From Paraescarpia echinospica (lineage: Eukaryota > Annelida > Polychaeta > Sabellida > Siboglinidae), in contig JAHLWY010000202.1 in the NCBI GenBank assembly GCA_020002185.1, positions 151,328-215,327 on the forward strand: a stretch of 64,000 nt of DNA. The letters are read 5' to 3'. The stretch's first letter is position 1. Each line of letters opens with the position of its first letter. A model generated the notes under the pieces. That model worked only from the letters and a program-made list of their open reading frames with translations, was not told the origin of the DNA and made no database searches. Shown here piece after piece: positions 47,314-59,272 of the stretch. Position numbers and translations under genes: made by a program.

Positions 47314-47510
47314 CGGTTCTGCAATTCAGCAGACCTCGTGTGTTGTGGACCTGCCACAAACAATGTTATGGAACGATCAGACCGTGACATTTGTTCTGCC
47401 CGGTTCTGCAATTCAGCAGACCTAATTTATTGTGGACTTGCCACAAACAATGTTATGGAATGATTACACCATGACATTTGTTCTGCCCGGTTCTGCAATT
47501 CTGCAGACCT
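47314..47510 (+). repeat. 87-bp tandem repeat, two and a half copies
   Basis: CGGTTCTGCAATTCAGCAGA occurs at 47314, 47401 and (with one change) 47488, exactly 87 bp apart. Each is followed by CCT...TTGTGGAC(C/T)TGCCACAAAC. No coding function is visible. Confidence 0.85.
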
Positions 47511-47959
47511 CGTTTGTTGTGGATTTGTTGCAACAAAATATACTTCATTGCCGACTGTCATTCACAGTCAGTCGTGATTTGTCCGCACACATACGGACAG
47601 CACTGTCCTCGAACAGCGAATCATAATAGTGTTACTGTAAAACTAATCATAGCGAATCCAACATCCACCAAACATTCTACTCCAATTCCATGAAAGGAAA
47701 CAACTAAAGAAGCATTTATTGTAATCAGAGATATATTTAATATAATATATCTCACTGGAACATCTATCAGGCTATCGGCTGAAGAAACCTTTTTCAGGCC
47801 TCCCAGGCATGGCCCGCTTTATTCTGGGACCGTTTGTATTGTTTTGCCAATGCCCAGCATGACCACAGCTGTAATAATTTCTCATTTTATGCCACTCGGT
47901 CTTAGGAACAACATGGGTTCCATGCTCCCCTGACGTATGCGGGCGATTTATTATCGTTT

Positions 47960-48390
47960 CTATCAGGGAAAGTCCGTATTTTGCAACATTGTTGCAACGT
48001 CATGGCTGCCGGAATGATTGCTATCATTCCTAACTAGTTCATAATCGTCCACTTCATTGTGGCGCGTGGAACGCAACGCGTACTTTGGGCCCTCTCTACG
48101 AGATCGACCCATTTGGAAAATCTCGTATTCGAGTGCCAGTCTTAACGGGTCGTCCACCCCCTTTGGTTTTCCCTGGAAAACCGTCCACTCCATGTCTGCG
48201 TCACCCACAGCATCTGTGAATAGGTTACACACGCCAACGCCTCTTTCATATTGGCGCTGGCCTCAGAATACGCCTTTCGTACCAAATGCTTTTATATCTT
48301 GCGCTAATTCAGCAAATGGTTCACCTCTCCGGCGTTGCCGAGCCTTCATTTGAGCCCGAAACGCCATGTCATGTTTGGATCTACTGGTGA
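47960..48390 (-). pseudogene. Gypsy gag fragment
   Basis: The minus strand reads FRAQMKARQRRRGEPFAELA then QDIKAF, and after a stop and frame change (about 48265) VCNLFTDAVGDADMEW, then ALEYEIFQMGRSRRE. This matches the typical Gypsy gag order: R-R-R-x-G-E-x-L-x-x-L-A-x-D-I followed by F-x-D-A-L-x-D-x-D and A-x-x-Y-E-x-F. No protease or RT follows. It is unrelated in sequence to the Gypsy elements at 1-7404. Confidence 0.6.
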
Positions 48391-48735
48391 CCACTGATGT
48401 GTCAGATATGGCAAACACTTCCTTACTATCTGGGAAATGGAGATTTGTGAACGTGACTGTTAGGAATGCAAAGAGTGCCTGCTTGTTGTTATAGTCGCGA
48501 AAGAAGTATTTCAAGTTTCTTGGCACTTTGTGGCTCCCGGCTAGTTTCCTACGAATCCCTTTACCAGTCCACGCTTCTCTCTTATGAACTGTTTGATGCT
48601 GCTAGTGAGGCACGCATCCTAGACGATATAAACCCTTTTGTTGTTCGCTAAGTGATTGATGATGTGAGGAACAAAGACAGCGTCAGCACACTCATAAAAT
48701 GTGATGTTGGTAAAAATAAGTGTGAGTTTTATCCG
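48391..48735 (-). pseudogene. Second C-terminal fragment of the unknown repeat-linked family
   Basis: On the minus strand: NITFYECADAVFVPHIINHL, then IKQFIREKRGL, NLKYFFRDYNNKQALFAFL and FPDSKEVFAISDTS. It parallels the fragment at 23260-23545 motif by motif (NIT-x-x-E, FVPH/FFPH, REKRG, KY-F/L-x-RD, KEVF-x-x-SDTS). It passes straight into Gypsy gag at about 48390, so two unrelated elements are fused by deletion or insertion. Function unknown. Confidence 0.5.
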
Positions 48736-49305
48736 GCCTGTCCCATAGGAAAATTGAGTATAACGGACTAGTCTAACGGTTCAATGGGTGTGTGTGAAAC
48801 ATTATGGACCCACCCAAAAGGTTGGCTGCGTGACACCTATCAAAAAGTGAAATATTTTCTCCAAAGAAACAAATAAATAAATGTGGTTGTTTTATTCTGT
48901 CATCGGAAAAATAAGTAATAAGGCATGCAGCGGTTCAGTGTTCGACGGGCTGAAAAGTAATGGTCCACCCAAACATGTGTAACTCCGATCAAAATATGAA
49001 ATGATATCTATCAAGGATTCAACAAAACATTGGTGTGTTTATCCGGTATGTGGCAAGTCACATGGGAACATTTAGTAATACACCTTATATCGGTTCTATG
49101 GGTGATGAAAAAGAATGGACCCATCGAAATAATTTGCTGACTACGATCAAAAAGTGAAATTGTATTGTTCAGGTAAGCTGTGGAAAAGCGTGTTCTTATG
49201 CTGTCTATTTCATATCCCAAGGGGACATTTAGTAAAACAACGACATATTGGTACTACAGGGTGGGGTGAAAAAATGGGCTCACCCAAAACATTTCTGACT
49301 ACGAT
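48735..49305 (+). repeat. 155-bp satellite family, left of the Polinton
   Basis: About four diverged units with the landmarks TTTATCCGG, GGGAACATTTAGTAA, GGTTCTATGGG, GACCCA(C/T)C and CTGACTACGATCAAAAAGTG (GGTTC.ATGGG-type positions near 48778, 48931, 49093, 49249). The array is cut at 49305 by the Polinton and resumes at 59273. Confidence 0.7.
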
Positions 49306-50563
49306 AGTAGTAATAGCGGTGGTTCAGCGGGGACCGTTTGCGCGGCGCGGTGGAAGAGGAAAGTGACGTCATAACTAGGTCAAGGTCAAATACCCGGACG
49401 TAGGTCAAGGTCAAACACCTAGACGTAGGTCAAGTGCCGCCCCCTAGCGGATATGTTGTGAACTGAAACAGCGCCCCGGCAGATTTTTCGGAACTAAAAC
49501 AGAACGCGTAGCGCCCCATAGCGGATAAGTCGTGGACTACAAACAGCAGTGGTGCCACAAGGTTTGGACTAAATGTAGGAGTACTGCCTAATTTGGTGCG
49601 TCTTATTTATGAAAACTGGCGCCCCTTGGTGGAAAGGTTACGAACTGAAAGAGAAGTACAAATAACTCCCCCTAGCGGATTTAAGTGAACCAAATATCGA
49701 TACTGCTTAAGTTCGTGCCTCTTGATTCTTTTTTCTCTTTTTACTATAAAAACAGGTCAAAGTCGTCATTAAATAGGTCAGTGACGTCGTTAAATAGGCC
49801 ATTGCGCATGCGCAATGGTGTCTTTTCTTATGTCCCATAGGTTGTCGACCATTTGTTTAGGTGTAGGCCTCTCCTAGCCTATACATTTACAACTTTAACA
49901 TAGGTCCAAACCCGACGAATCGGTAGAGAACTAGTAAAATAAGTCGAATTATGGCATATCTGATCACCATACAGATCTACTACCTTCCCCTCACCCTGTT
50001 TGTAAATTTTTGCCTATCGATGTCTCTTATTACTTGCATATTGCATACCTATGTATGTTATTAATGGCAGACGTGAAGTGATTCCTGAACATGTAACATT
50101 CTTTCGGACGTCTTTATCAACAAAATCGAGGTCTCGCAATGTTTTAACATTCATCAGTGCTATAGTTTTTAAACAACGCTACAGTTTACATAGGACATTT
50201 GCACTTACCACAGTTGATTACCCGGATGCAAGCTGGTATGAACTTGTATTCCCAAAACTCTCCCTGACGGATAGATCATGAACTACAAACATCATCCCTG
50301 ACGGATATTAGTGAACCAAATATCGATACTGCTTAAGTTCGTATCTCTTGTTTTTGTCAAGTGCTTACTCCTGGTGGATACATCATCATCAACTGAAAGC
50401 ACCCCTGTTAGATAAGTGGTCAACTAAATAACTACTCTTCGGTCCGCGCTTTTGTATTTTCTACTCTGAGGTCCGTGCTTTTGAATTTTCTATTCTGCAG
50501 TCGGTGATCTTTCGGCACGCCCACGTGACCATTATGTTCTGTCGAACTGTTATAAAAGGCCTG
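49306..50563. repeat. Polinton left terminal inverted repeat with inner promoter and an internal insertion
   Basis: About 1.25 kb; it pairs with 58462-59266. Starting from the tip it shows AGGTCAAGG repeats, five CCCCTAGCGG-like motifs (49436, 49471, 49511, 49621, 49669), and at the inner end CACGTG (50522-50527) and TATAAAAGG (50551). Relative to the right copy it has an extra 630 bp: ACCAAATATCGATACTGCTT occurs at about 49690 and again at 50318, flanking the extra part. Confidence 0.8.
50551..50559 (+). promoter_or_regulatory. TATA box of the leftward-end Polinton gene
   Basis: TATAAAAGG lies 53 bp upstream of ATG 50604, at the inner edge of the left terminal repeat. The sequence around it corresponds to the TATATAAGG at the inner edge of the right repeat, so both ends fire inward. 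Confidence 0.65.
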
Positions 50564-50603
50564 CGTCTGATTTTTGTGGTCATTATATCTTACATTTTGG
50601 AAG

Positions 50604-51325
50604 ATGAACAACATGACTAGTGATAACGTCCGACAAGAGAGTTTGCTACCGAAGGCGCAGGCTACGGGCCCACTCGACTTCTCGACCCCGACAATCAATC
50701 CGGACCAACAACCAGCGACCAGTTCAACGACCAGTTCGACGACCAGTTCGACGACCAAAACAATTTCGTCACCTGCTCAGTCAACCAATCCAACCATCAA
50801 CCCGACGTCTTCACCTCCGACGAAACGTCGGAAGCTTTTGCCTCGTTATGCCTGCTGCATGTGTGGCAGTACCTTCAAGTATAAAGGGAATTGGCCCGCT
50901 CATGTGAAGCAGGGCTGCTGCCAAAGGAAGCAAGATAAACAGCGGCGACGTAAAGAACAACTTGAAGAGATAATAGTAAGTTTCAATTTATCATAGTGTT
51001 CAAATGTTATTCAGGTCTTGTTCTAAGTCAAAGCCTGCTACAAAGAACATAATATTATATTTCTCTTGTACATACCGGTTGACCACTCATTATTAAGCTC
51101 ATCTCGTTACTTTGTCAGCGACAAGAAAACGAGCCCATTGCTACAACCGTCGCTACTTCTGCTTCTTCTCCACATATCGCGGGAACTGGCAACCGACTGC
51201 AGTTACCATCTGTCAACCGACTACCATCACCGTTGTACCACGATAGTACTATGGCTAACGTCATCCTCAAAACACCCAACTTCCACGCACCTGCAGCCTT
51301 CAACCAATTTAGACGAACCAATTAG
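50604..51325 (+). CDS. Polinton zinc-finger protein of unknown function, probably spliced
   Basis: From ATG 50604 the protein opens with a Thr/Ser/Pro-rich region (repeated SSTTSSTT), a basic patch PTKRRKLLPR (possible nuclear signal) and a C2H2-like unit YACCMCGSTFKYKG...HVKQGCC. At 50975 a strong donor (ATA|GTAAGT) can join phase 0 to the acceptor TTTGTCAG|CGA at 51119; the second part runs open for 69 codons to TAG 51323-51325. Unspliced, it ends at 50996. The second Polinton ORF at 52862 starts with a similar finger, so the two may be paralogues. DNA binding is inferred. Confidence 0.5.
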
Positions 51326-51349
51326 CCGACCGTTCGTGACACGACCGAT

Positions 51350-51813
51350 ATGACAACTTCGACCATTCCTGTCGATGTCAGAACTTTCACTGATACTGCC
51401 CATGTCACAACTTCCGCTCCTGCGCATGTCACAACTTTCCCTCCTACCATCACTTCAACGACTACCAAAACTTCTATTCATCGGAGTCCTCTACCACGGG
51501 GCTGGAGAGCCTATCTGTTCGATGTGTACCATTGATTTCCCTGTGACCGAAATGAAGAAGGCGCTTACACGTCACATAGCATGTAGCATCTTTGAACTCT
51601 CAAGACGACAGTGCCGCGGTTGCGAGATAGACCATCCTAGTAAATTTGTAAAAGTGTTTTGTTAGATGCCGGTGTGAAACTATCCGACGTAACAGTCGAA
51701 CAGTTGTGTAATATCAAGTGTTGATTGCAAGAAGTCGTTTCGAAACAGTGGCGAAACACTATGAAACAAATGGTTCTGACACTAATGGAGGATGAGGTTG
51801 ATTAAAGATTGGT
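51350..51813 (+). pseudogene. Decayed Polinton ORF with Cys/His cluster
   Basis: Frame 51350-51535 is Thr-rich; then frame 51375-51665 reads EPICSMCTIDFPVTEMKK, LTRHIACS and QCRGCEIDHPS, a C-x2-C ... H-x3-C ... C-x2-C cluster. A third frame continues VTVEQLCNIKC and KQWRNTMKQMVLTLMEDE up to TAA near 51813. The C-x-G-C-x-x-x-x-P-S motif is one I recall from uncharacterised proteins of Polinton-like and related viruses. Two frame changes and stops show that it is broken. Confidence 0.4.
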
Positions 51814-52125
51814 TGACTGTCTTGAATAGCACCGCAACCAAGTATCCGAACCGACTTTGTTGGACCCACAAGGGCTCCTCGCCGTATGGCAGGCAAGACT
51901 GAAGTAGTGAGGTGTGATATTGTCTTGTACATGATTAAACTTTACAAGACTCTGTATAAATGTCTAGTCTCTGGTTCTTGTAGTTATGGAATGTGACATG
52001 TAAATACGTTTGTGTTGTTCACGAATAAACTGTGCAAACCTTATCTTGTGTCTTTACTTAACCAAACTAAGACCAACGACTTCCACGAATCAAACTTTGA
52101 CTAGCGAGATGCACGAACCAAGCAT

Positions 52126-52300
52126 TCAAACAAACTTGTCGGACAAACGAAACACCAAACACTTAGACGAAAGAGTGACAAGAAACAAACTTACTGGACA
52201 AACGAAACATCAAACACTTAGACCAAAGAGTGACAAGAAACAAACTTATTGGACAAACGAAACATCAAACACTTAGATCAACGTGTTGCAAGAACCAATC
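52126..52300 (+). repeat. 57-bp tandem repeat, three copies
   Basis: GGACAAACGAAACATCAAAC or a close variant starts at about 52140, 52197 and 52253, followed by ACTTAGACC...AGAGTGACAAGAAACAAAC. Steps are about 57 bp. It lies inside the Polinton. Confidence 0.8.
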
Positions 52301-52333
52301 TTCTACGATTCTCTTCAGTCCACCGAATACACA

Positions 52334-52635
<302 letters not shown>

Positions 52636-52741
52636 AACTACTCCATCGTCGACACACTTCCGGGAATGTTAGAACTGTAGAGTCAGCCATTACAGTCACA
52701 TGACTTGGGGTGTGACGGAACTTCTAGCGTAGTGCTTCATG

Positions 52742-52752
52742 TCTATAAATAC
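52742..52752 (+). promoter_or_regulatory. TATA box of the second plus-strand Polinton gene
   Basis: TCTATAAATAC lies about 115 bp upstream of ATG 52862, in the first unique sequence after the GT tract. The spacing is long for a direct start but fits a 5' UTR of about 85 bp. Confidence 0.5.
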
Positions 52753-52861
52753 GCGGGAACCATCTAACGGGTAACCTATTCACTTGTCGGAACTTATACT
52801 TAGACTGACGAGTTCCAAGAGTCATTCCGTTCTTTACATTTGAGCCGTAAACACCTACATC

Positions 52862-53809
52862 ATGAGCTTATCGCCTATTCTACCAGCTGTCAACAAGTTC
52901 ACACCATCATCACGGGAGGCCTTCCAGTGCCCAGATTGCAAGATATATTTCTCACGTCGGGACAGCTGGAAACGCCACAGTGTCCGCAGTTGCTGTGGAC
53001 CGTCAACAAATGTTACGTTGCCAAATTCACTTGTCTCTGTGCCACCTGTGTCTCTGACCCCAGCGACAAGCTCGATATTCCCATCTCCATCTCAGGTGAC
53101 CATGGAGTATACAAAGAAGATGACCCTGGTCGATCCCCGTATTTTAGAAAACATTCAATCGCAACGTCCTTCGACTGCTAACCCTATAGGGAGTGTCTTG
53201 CAACGACTCGACAACGAAATGCAAGGCACATTGGAACGAAGTGATATACACGAGAGGGAAAAAGTTGTGTTGTATAATCAGGTATTGAGTCGGTACAACG
53301 ATCTTTCCGACAAACGTATGCAGGAACCGCTGCGTGTAGCCGTCTAAAAAATTCCCAGCAAAGTCGAAAACAAAGTACAACCTGCTAACGAAAATGAAAT
53401 CGTCGAAAAGGAGAGCATCGAAAACGAAATCATCGACAGCGTTCTAAAAACTATGATGCAGAAAGCACGAAGACTACTCGATAAAATGAAAGGTGTCGTA
53501 AGTTGGAACGATCGTGGCGAGATGATGTACAGAAACAAGGCGGTTCCCGGAAGTAATATCGTGGACCTTGTGAATGACGTGTTGAGAAAACGGAAGTCGT
53601 TTGAACCGGTGGGATGGGAAACCTTCGCTCGTGGTCTCAAGGATTTGAACACGCCCATGGATTTAGTTGGGAACTCAGATCGTTGGCTTTACATGCAGAC
53701 AGCGTCAGTGGACGACGATATGTCAAAGGAAAAAAAATTCCATTCGACAGCGATCGTCATCGGAATCGTAGACGACCTGCATCATCGCGGCGCGCAGCTC
53801 ATTCGGTGA
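52862..53809 (+). pseudogene. Conserved Polinton protein (zinc finger plus C-terminal domain) with one internal stop
   Basis: ATG 52862 opens a single frame of 315 codons broken by one TAA at 53345-53347. The N-terminal part has a C2H2-like finger FQCPDCKIYFSRRDSWKRH. The middle reads EKVVLYNQVLSRYNDL. After the stop come a Glu-rich linker and MMQKARRLLDKMKGVVSWND, then PGSNIVDLVNDVLRKRKSF and PVGWETFARGLKDLN. I recall the W-N-D-R-G-E ... S-x-I-V-D-L-V-N motif from an uncharacterised protein common in animal Polintons. A poly-A signal AATAAA follows at 53938. Whether it is a structural or a DNA-binding protein is not known. Confidence 0.7.
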
Positions 53810-54933
53810 CACCTTTGCAAATCACACGTTGGGAACCTTATTAGCATTACCGATTTGGAATATACAGGAACAGTGTGCAAGAGACATCATGTCGGGAATA
53901 TTATGTCCATTATTTATCAGAAATATATTAAATGACAAATAAAATCGTGTTGATGCTATGGATGAGTGTGTTTGTTTTAGTTTTCATACTCATCAAGATA
54001 GACCTCCCCGTTTCAGTGACAACAATTATTTTGTGAACGTATCAATGTGGATGGTGTTCAATATACCTAAGAGAATTTTGACTTAAGAGTGGTATGTAAT
54101 GTTTGCATGTAATGTTGGCATGCACGTTCTTGTATTACCTTAATTAAGCAATAACAAAGTCGACACCATAAGTGCGTTTGTGAATTTTTTTTATTCATAC
54201 ACCCAAGAGAAAGTGTCAATCTTATAAAATCTTGTAAATCTTAACTATATACAAATTGATTTCATATGATACACAAATTGTATTCATACACCCAAGAGAA
54301 AGTATCCCTGTGAATGATATCACATATATTCTTGTTATGAGACACCCAAGAGTAAGTGTCACTATTACAAAATCTTGTAAACCTTAACAACTATATACCA
54401 ATCGACTCCACATGATACACAGTCACTGCTAGACAGTATGCTACACTCTGTGTTTATTTATTTTATGACACGGTTTTTGCAGCGATTGAAGAATACAATA
54501 TACTTCGTTTATTTTCACCAGTGTCCTAGTTAAAAAGAAAAAAGCACAGGACGGTGGTGATGATGATGATACAACAATGTCGTGTGGGTGTCGATACACT
54601 CTTTAACAATTGACAAGATAGGAGTCGATAAAAACAATAGTTCATCACTGCTATATTAAGACCAGATATCTCTCGAGTGTACCAAACAGTAAATGTGAAA
54701 TGTGAAAAGTACACTCTTTAATAATCGACAAGTAGGAGTCAGTGGTCGATAAACTTCATAACTTATCACGGTTACACCAAGACTACATGTTACACAAATA
54801 CCGAATGTTACACCAATACTTAATGATACACCAATACCGAATGATACACGGGGAGGGTAGCTCACGAGAAGATTTTCTGATGTGTCTATTATACCAGACA
54901 CGGAGAGGTAAAGATTCCATCGGCTTGTACCGG
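53810..54933. other. Polinton centre between the convergent genes, with short tandem repeats
   Basis: AATAAA at 53938-53943 serves the plus-strand gene. CACCCAAGAG(A/T)AAGTGTC occurs three times (about 54202, 54290, 54345) with TCTTGTAAA(T/C)CTTAAC twice. ACACTCTTTAA(C/T)AAT...GACAAG...AGGAGTC occurs twice (54596, 54711). At 54785-54850 ACC(A)AATAC(C/T)GAATG(T/A)TACAC repeats four times. Capsid, ATPase and protease genes would be expected here in a complete element and are not found. Confidence 0.6.
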
Positions 54934-57900
54934 TCATTTGCAATAAAAATATGTAAGTGCAGAACGTTCTTGAATATAAGTAAAAACTGAAGTATTCTTC
55001 ACACGAAACCCTCGATTTTTCCCAACGCCACTCTCCTTGGTTTTGAGTACTTTCAAAAATGTGTCTTTGTCAATTTCGTTGTGTCTCTTATTTAGACCTT
55101 TCGTGCTGAATTTATCCGTATCACCAAAACAATAATATGTTTTGCTGCACAATCCGATAAAACCTCTACCTTCATACTCTATTTTGAATAGGCCAGGTGT
55201 CCTTTTGTCGTGACGCGCACGCGCAATACAACACGATTCCGAAGGGACCCATTCTTTCCCTTCCATCCGACAAGTGACATAATCGGACGCGTGCGCGTCA
55301 CAACAAACAGCAGGAAAACACCGGGACAAGTTTGTGAAGTATTCTTGTCGTTTATCGGCGGTAACACAATCGTCTAAACAAGAAAAAGCTAGACTTAAAT
55401 ATACGGAATCCGTATCCATTTCGCAATATTGGAAGAGAGGGCGCTCTACGTAATAATCTATGAAATCGTAATAAAATTCCAGCATTATCAAATTTGCGTA
55501 CTGGTAAACCATAAAACCAATTTGAAGAGGGAGATCGTATTTAATGGATTTCTTGTTGATTGTTAATTGATACACGGATTCCGTAATTGGATCTAGCTGA
55601 CGAAAACGATGACTGTTAATTTCTTGGCTCGCCGTTTTACTATTACAAAAGATAACTTTTCTGTGGAGATCCTTATTAGTGATACATTTTCCATAGCCAC
55701 TATTCCCAAGAAGTTTCATCGTATCACCAATAATGGCCTTGTCCGGGTGCACGTCACCTTCGCGTCGTGCATTCGAGACGGCATTGGCAAAATGTTTGAA
55801 ACACGGACTGGGTTCGTATTCTAAAACTTGATGAACGTAAGGTACGATCAGTCCGTGTTTCAAATACCATTTTAACAAAGGTGTACCTAAAAGAATTTGT
55901 TTTCCAAAATACGAAGCCACCAGTGTACGCCGAGGAGTAGATAATACATTGTGCTCTTCAGCGTAAGCTCGCATATAGGGACCGATGTCGTCACGGGTAA
56001 TGTCAATGTTTGTGAAAATTGGTTGCATTTTACCAAAAAATTCTTTAAGATGATCTGGAACAAAAATGTCGCACTCTACCATGCCAAATAGGCGAGCTTC
56101 AACTACATGTTGTAAAACTTTATCTTGGGTCATTTCCCACTTCAGGTTAAGGTGAGGAAATTTAGAATTTTGAAAATGTCTTACTTCGGAATTTTTCCGA
56201 ATTTCTTTCCATTGACATTCCCACATTTCGACGACCTCGGCATATTTACTTAAATACGTAGTATTCTTTTTAGTTTCTGATAGGAGATCGGCCATAGACT
56301 TTCCGTTGATAGAGTTGGTGTGCTCCACGTTACAACGACAACCGTGAAAATAGCAAACGTGAAATTGATAAATGGTGCGAGTCTGGGCACACCAGCCGTC
56401 AAGTTTACGATCCCCAATGCGTTTCTCTTCTCCGTTAAACTGATGCCTTATCGTTGTATTCTTCTCGTGAGCTACCCACTCTAGCCATTCAAGAGCCATT
56501 TTTCCGTAAACACGTGATGTTTTAGGTCTAAAATTATTGTCTCGGCTACGACGCGTAAAACATCCGGTAGGCATATCTTGTGAAAGAGCCCAAAGATATA
56601 AGGCATTAGCATCGTAGCCAATAATAGAACGACAGGGGCGAGCTGAGTCGCCCATTTCCGATTCACGAAGCCGTGTAATGTCCGCTTCGTGATGGCGGTG
56701 ATAAATTATTGCTGGGCCCCCAACTATGGCTTTTTTAACATATCGTGTAAATCCGAATGTTTTTGATTAAACAGACTGAAATAAATATCACGTGGTAATG
56801 TGTCAAACGTAAATTTCATGGCTAGACCGGGAACGCTAATACCATCTTTAAACACATCAATGTGGCGCAATTTGTAAAAAGAGAACTTTTTTATAGCTTC
56901 AAGGAAAGGAACGACATCTCTATTGTTATACCAAATTAGAAAATCACGAAAAGTTTTCATATCGTGCTCGCACCAAATTTGTTCACAGTACGCGTAATTT
57001 TCGTCAGAAATATCTTCGTTTTTCAAATCGCTGTGAAAATCTTCCTTTGGAGGAAGGGATTCACAGTCGAGTTTACTTAACGAAGTCACCCACTCGTAGG
57101 GAAAGTATCCTTTTGTTTGTACACATCCGTAAGCTTTCAGAAATTTATCGTAACTAAAACCGGGGGCCAAATAATTTATGATGTTCAAAAATTTCAAAGT
57201 CGCTGTTTTTAAACACATCAGATTAGTATGACGCGTTACCACGAACATGGAGTTTTTAGATTTCTTATTAGATTCGTTCTCGTCCGTCTCGTCACCTACG
57301 TCGGTTGTCAGGAAGTGTGGTGTGATATATTTTTTTATGACGTTCAAATCGTATTTTCCGGAATTAAAGCCAATGACGGGTAGTTCTTCAAGAAATCCGT
57401 GAAGCATACCAATTAATTTTGAAATTTGTTCTTCTGGGATAATAGGTAAAGGTGACCCGTCACCTAGAATTTCGTCTAAGTCAGGTTCGAGCATTCTAGC
57501 CTCTGGTGATCGAATATCTTTTAGTTGTTGGTTTAATTCATCAAAAACAAACTGATAACGTGTTTTGAGAATTTCGGAAGCGGTGTCGCTAATTTCGTAA
57601 AGATAATTTAGAAAACGGTCGACTAGTTGGCTTGGCTCACCCTCGCTAATAGTACCCGGGAACATTGGATGATACACTAACATTAAGTATTTCGTGTCGA
57701 GCCAACCACTCGACCTTTGGAGTATTTACCGGTAAGTTGGTAGTGTCAAAATAAGATTCAAAATCAAAGGTGGCCCGAAACGGATAATACCGGTATTTTT
57801 CTTCGACGTCAATACCCAACTCATAAAGTTTTTGAAAAACTGTTTCCTGAACATGAAATATACCACCAGGAAAAATTCTCTTGATCTCGACTTCGCAACC

Positions 57901-58424
57901 TTGTTGGTGTCTTTTTAAGGACCATTCTGTATGCCAAAGTCTGTCACATTTGATACATTTGAAAGACCGTGTATATGTTTTAATATCGTGGATATAAGAA
58001 AAATGTGTTTCGAAAAGATTCAAATTTAAAGTATCGGGGAATTTACAAGTTGAACGTCTCAGTAAATGACACGTTACCGAGTTCTCGTCGTCGTCGTCGT
58101 CGTGATGATCGAGTAATTCATAAACAACTATATTGATATGGAAAAGCTTTTCAATGTCATAAAGGTCACTTAACTTAAAGCCAGGGAAATGGTTCATAGA
58201 CGGGGCATTGTTTATAGCCTCTTGGTACATGTTGTATAAAGCAGCAACATGTGGCTCTAAGTTTGAAATATTACCTCCCCGACTTAGCGCTAGTGTGCGA
58301 AAAAACAAAGATTATCTCCATACGGAGGCTTGCGGGGAAAAGGCCTCTCTGTCCTGGCCGTAATGGCCTGCGGCCCTCTCGCCGCCTCAGCGTAGCTCCA
58401 TCCAAAACGAGTGAAGTTAGCCAT
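54934..58424 (-). pseudogene. Polinton protein-primed DNA polymerase B, broken by three frameshifts
   Basis: ATG at 58424-58422 is 44 bp from a TATA box. Frames change near 58300 (at a T run), near 57665 and near 56725 (at an A run on the minus strand), so four segments follow each other: 58424-58300, 58308-57646, 57683-56724, 56655-54934, about 1,100 codons in all. Exonuclease motifs: FDFESYF (Exo I), GFNSGKYDLN (Exo II), YNNRDVV (Exo III). Polymerase motifs: GYDANALYLWAL (A), KLLGNSGYGK (B) and DTD at 55408-55416 (C). A zinc-binding patch C-x2-C ... H-x4-C (IKCDRLWHTEW) precedes Exo I. All catalytic residues are present; only the reading frame is lost. Confidence 0.88.
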
Positions 58425-58467
58425 GACGATGTCAAATGACGAATGACAAGCTGATCGTCTCCACGGC

Positions 58468-58475
58468 CTTATATA
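58468..58475 (-). promoter_or_regulatory. TATA box of the PolB gene
   Basis: TATATAAG on the minus strand, 44 bp before ATG 58424 and inside the right terminal repeat. The surrounding bases align with those around TATAAAAGG at 50551 in the left repeat. Confidence 0.7.
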
Positions 58476-58493
58476 GGCACACTTTGAACGTAA

Positions 58494-58604
58494 AGGTCAC
58501 GTGGGCGTGCCGAAAGATTATGGATTGTAGGATAGTACATTAAGGTCACGTGGGCGTGCCGAAAGATTGTGGAACAGAACATAAAGGTCACGTGGGCGTG
58601 CCGA
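58494..58604 (-). promoter_or_regulatory. Three E-box units upstream of PolB
   Basis: AGGTCACGTGGGCGTGCCGA recurs with CACGTG at 58498-58503, 58547-58552 and 58589-58594, in 42- to 49-bp steps. The left terminal repeat has a single copy (50522-50527). A second short repeat, AAAAGCACGGACCTCAGAGT, follows at about 58635, 58662 and (diverged) 58692. CACGTG is the canonical bHLH (Myc/USF-type) site; use as promoter elements is inference. Confidence 0.6.
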
Positions 58605-59272
58605 ATGATCACCGACTGCAGAATAGAAAATTCAAAAGCACGGACCTCAGAGTAGTAAGTACAAAAGCACGGACCTCAGAGTAGAAAGTACAAAAGCACG
58701 AACTGCAGAGAAGTTATTTAGTTCACCACTTATCTAACAGGGGTGCTTTCAGTTGATGATGATGTATCCACCAGGAGTAAGCACTTGACAAAAACAAGAG
58801 ACACGAACTTAAGCACTATCGATATTTGGTTGACTGATATCCGCTAGGGGGAGTTATTTGTACTTCTCTTTCAGTTCGTAACCTATCTGCCAGGGGGCGC
58901 CAATTTTCATAGATAAGACGCACCAAATTAGACAGTACTCCTACATTTAGTCCAAACCTTGTCCGTAAGGTGGCACCACTGTTGTTTGTAGTTCACGACT
59001 TATCCGCTAGGGGCTACTTGTATTATTTTAGTTCCGAAAAATCCGCTAGGGGCGCCAACTGCACTATTTTAGCCCCCCGAACAAAATCCGCTAGGTGACG
59101 CTGTTTTAGTTCACAATCTATTCGCTAGGGGGTGCCACTTGACCTACATCCGGGTACTTGACCTTGACCTACATCCGGGTACTTGACCTTGACCTAGTTA
59201 TGGCGTCACTTTCCTCTTCCACCGCGCCGCGCAAACGGTCCCCGCTGAACCACCGCTATTACTACTTAAGAT

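Larger units (their letters stand above)
58462..59266. repeat. Polinton right terminal inverted repeat
   Basis: About 0.8 kb, the inverse of 49306-50563 without the 630-bp extra part. It carries six CCGCTAGGGG-like motifs (58841, 58887, 59004, 59043, 59088, 59122), GACCTACATCCGGGTACTTG twice near 59150, and three units with CACGTG next to the PolB promoter. The tip ends CCGCTATTACTACT at 59266. Confidence 0.82.
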
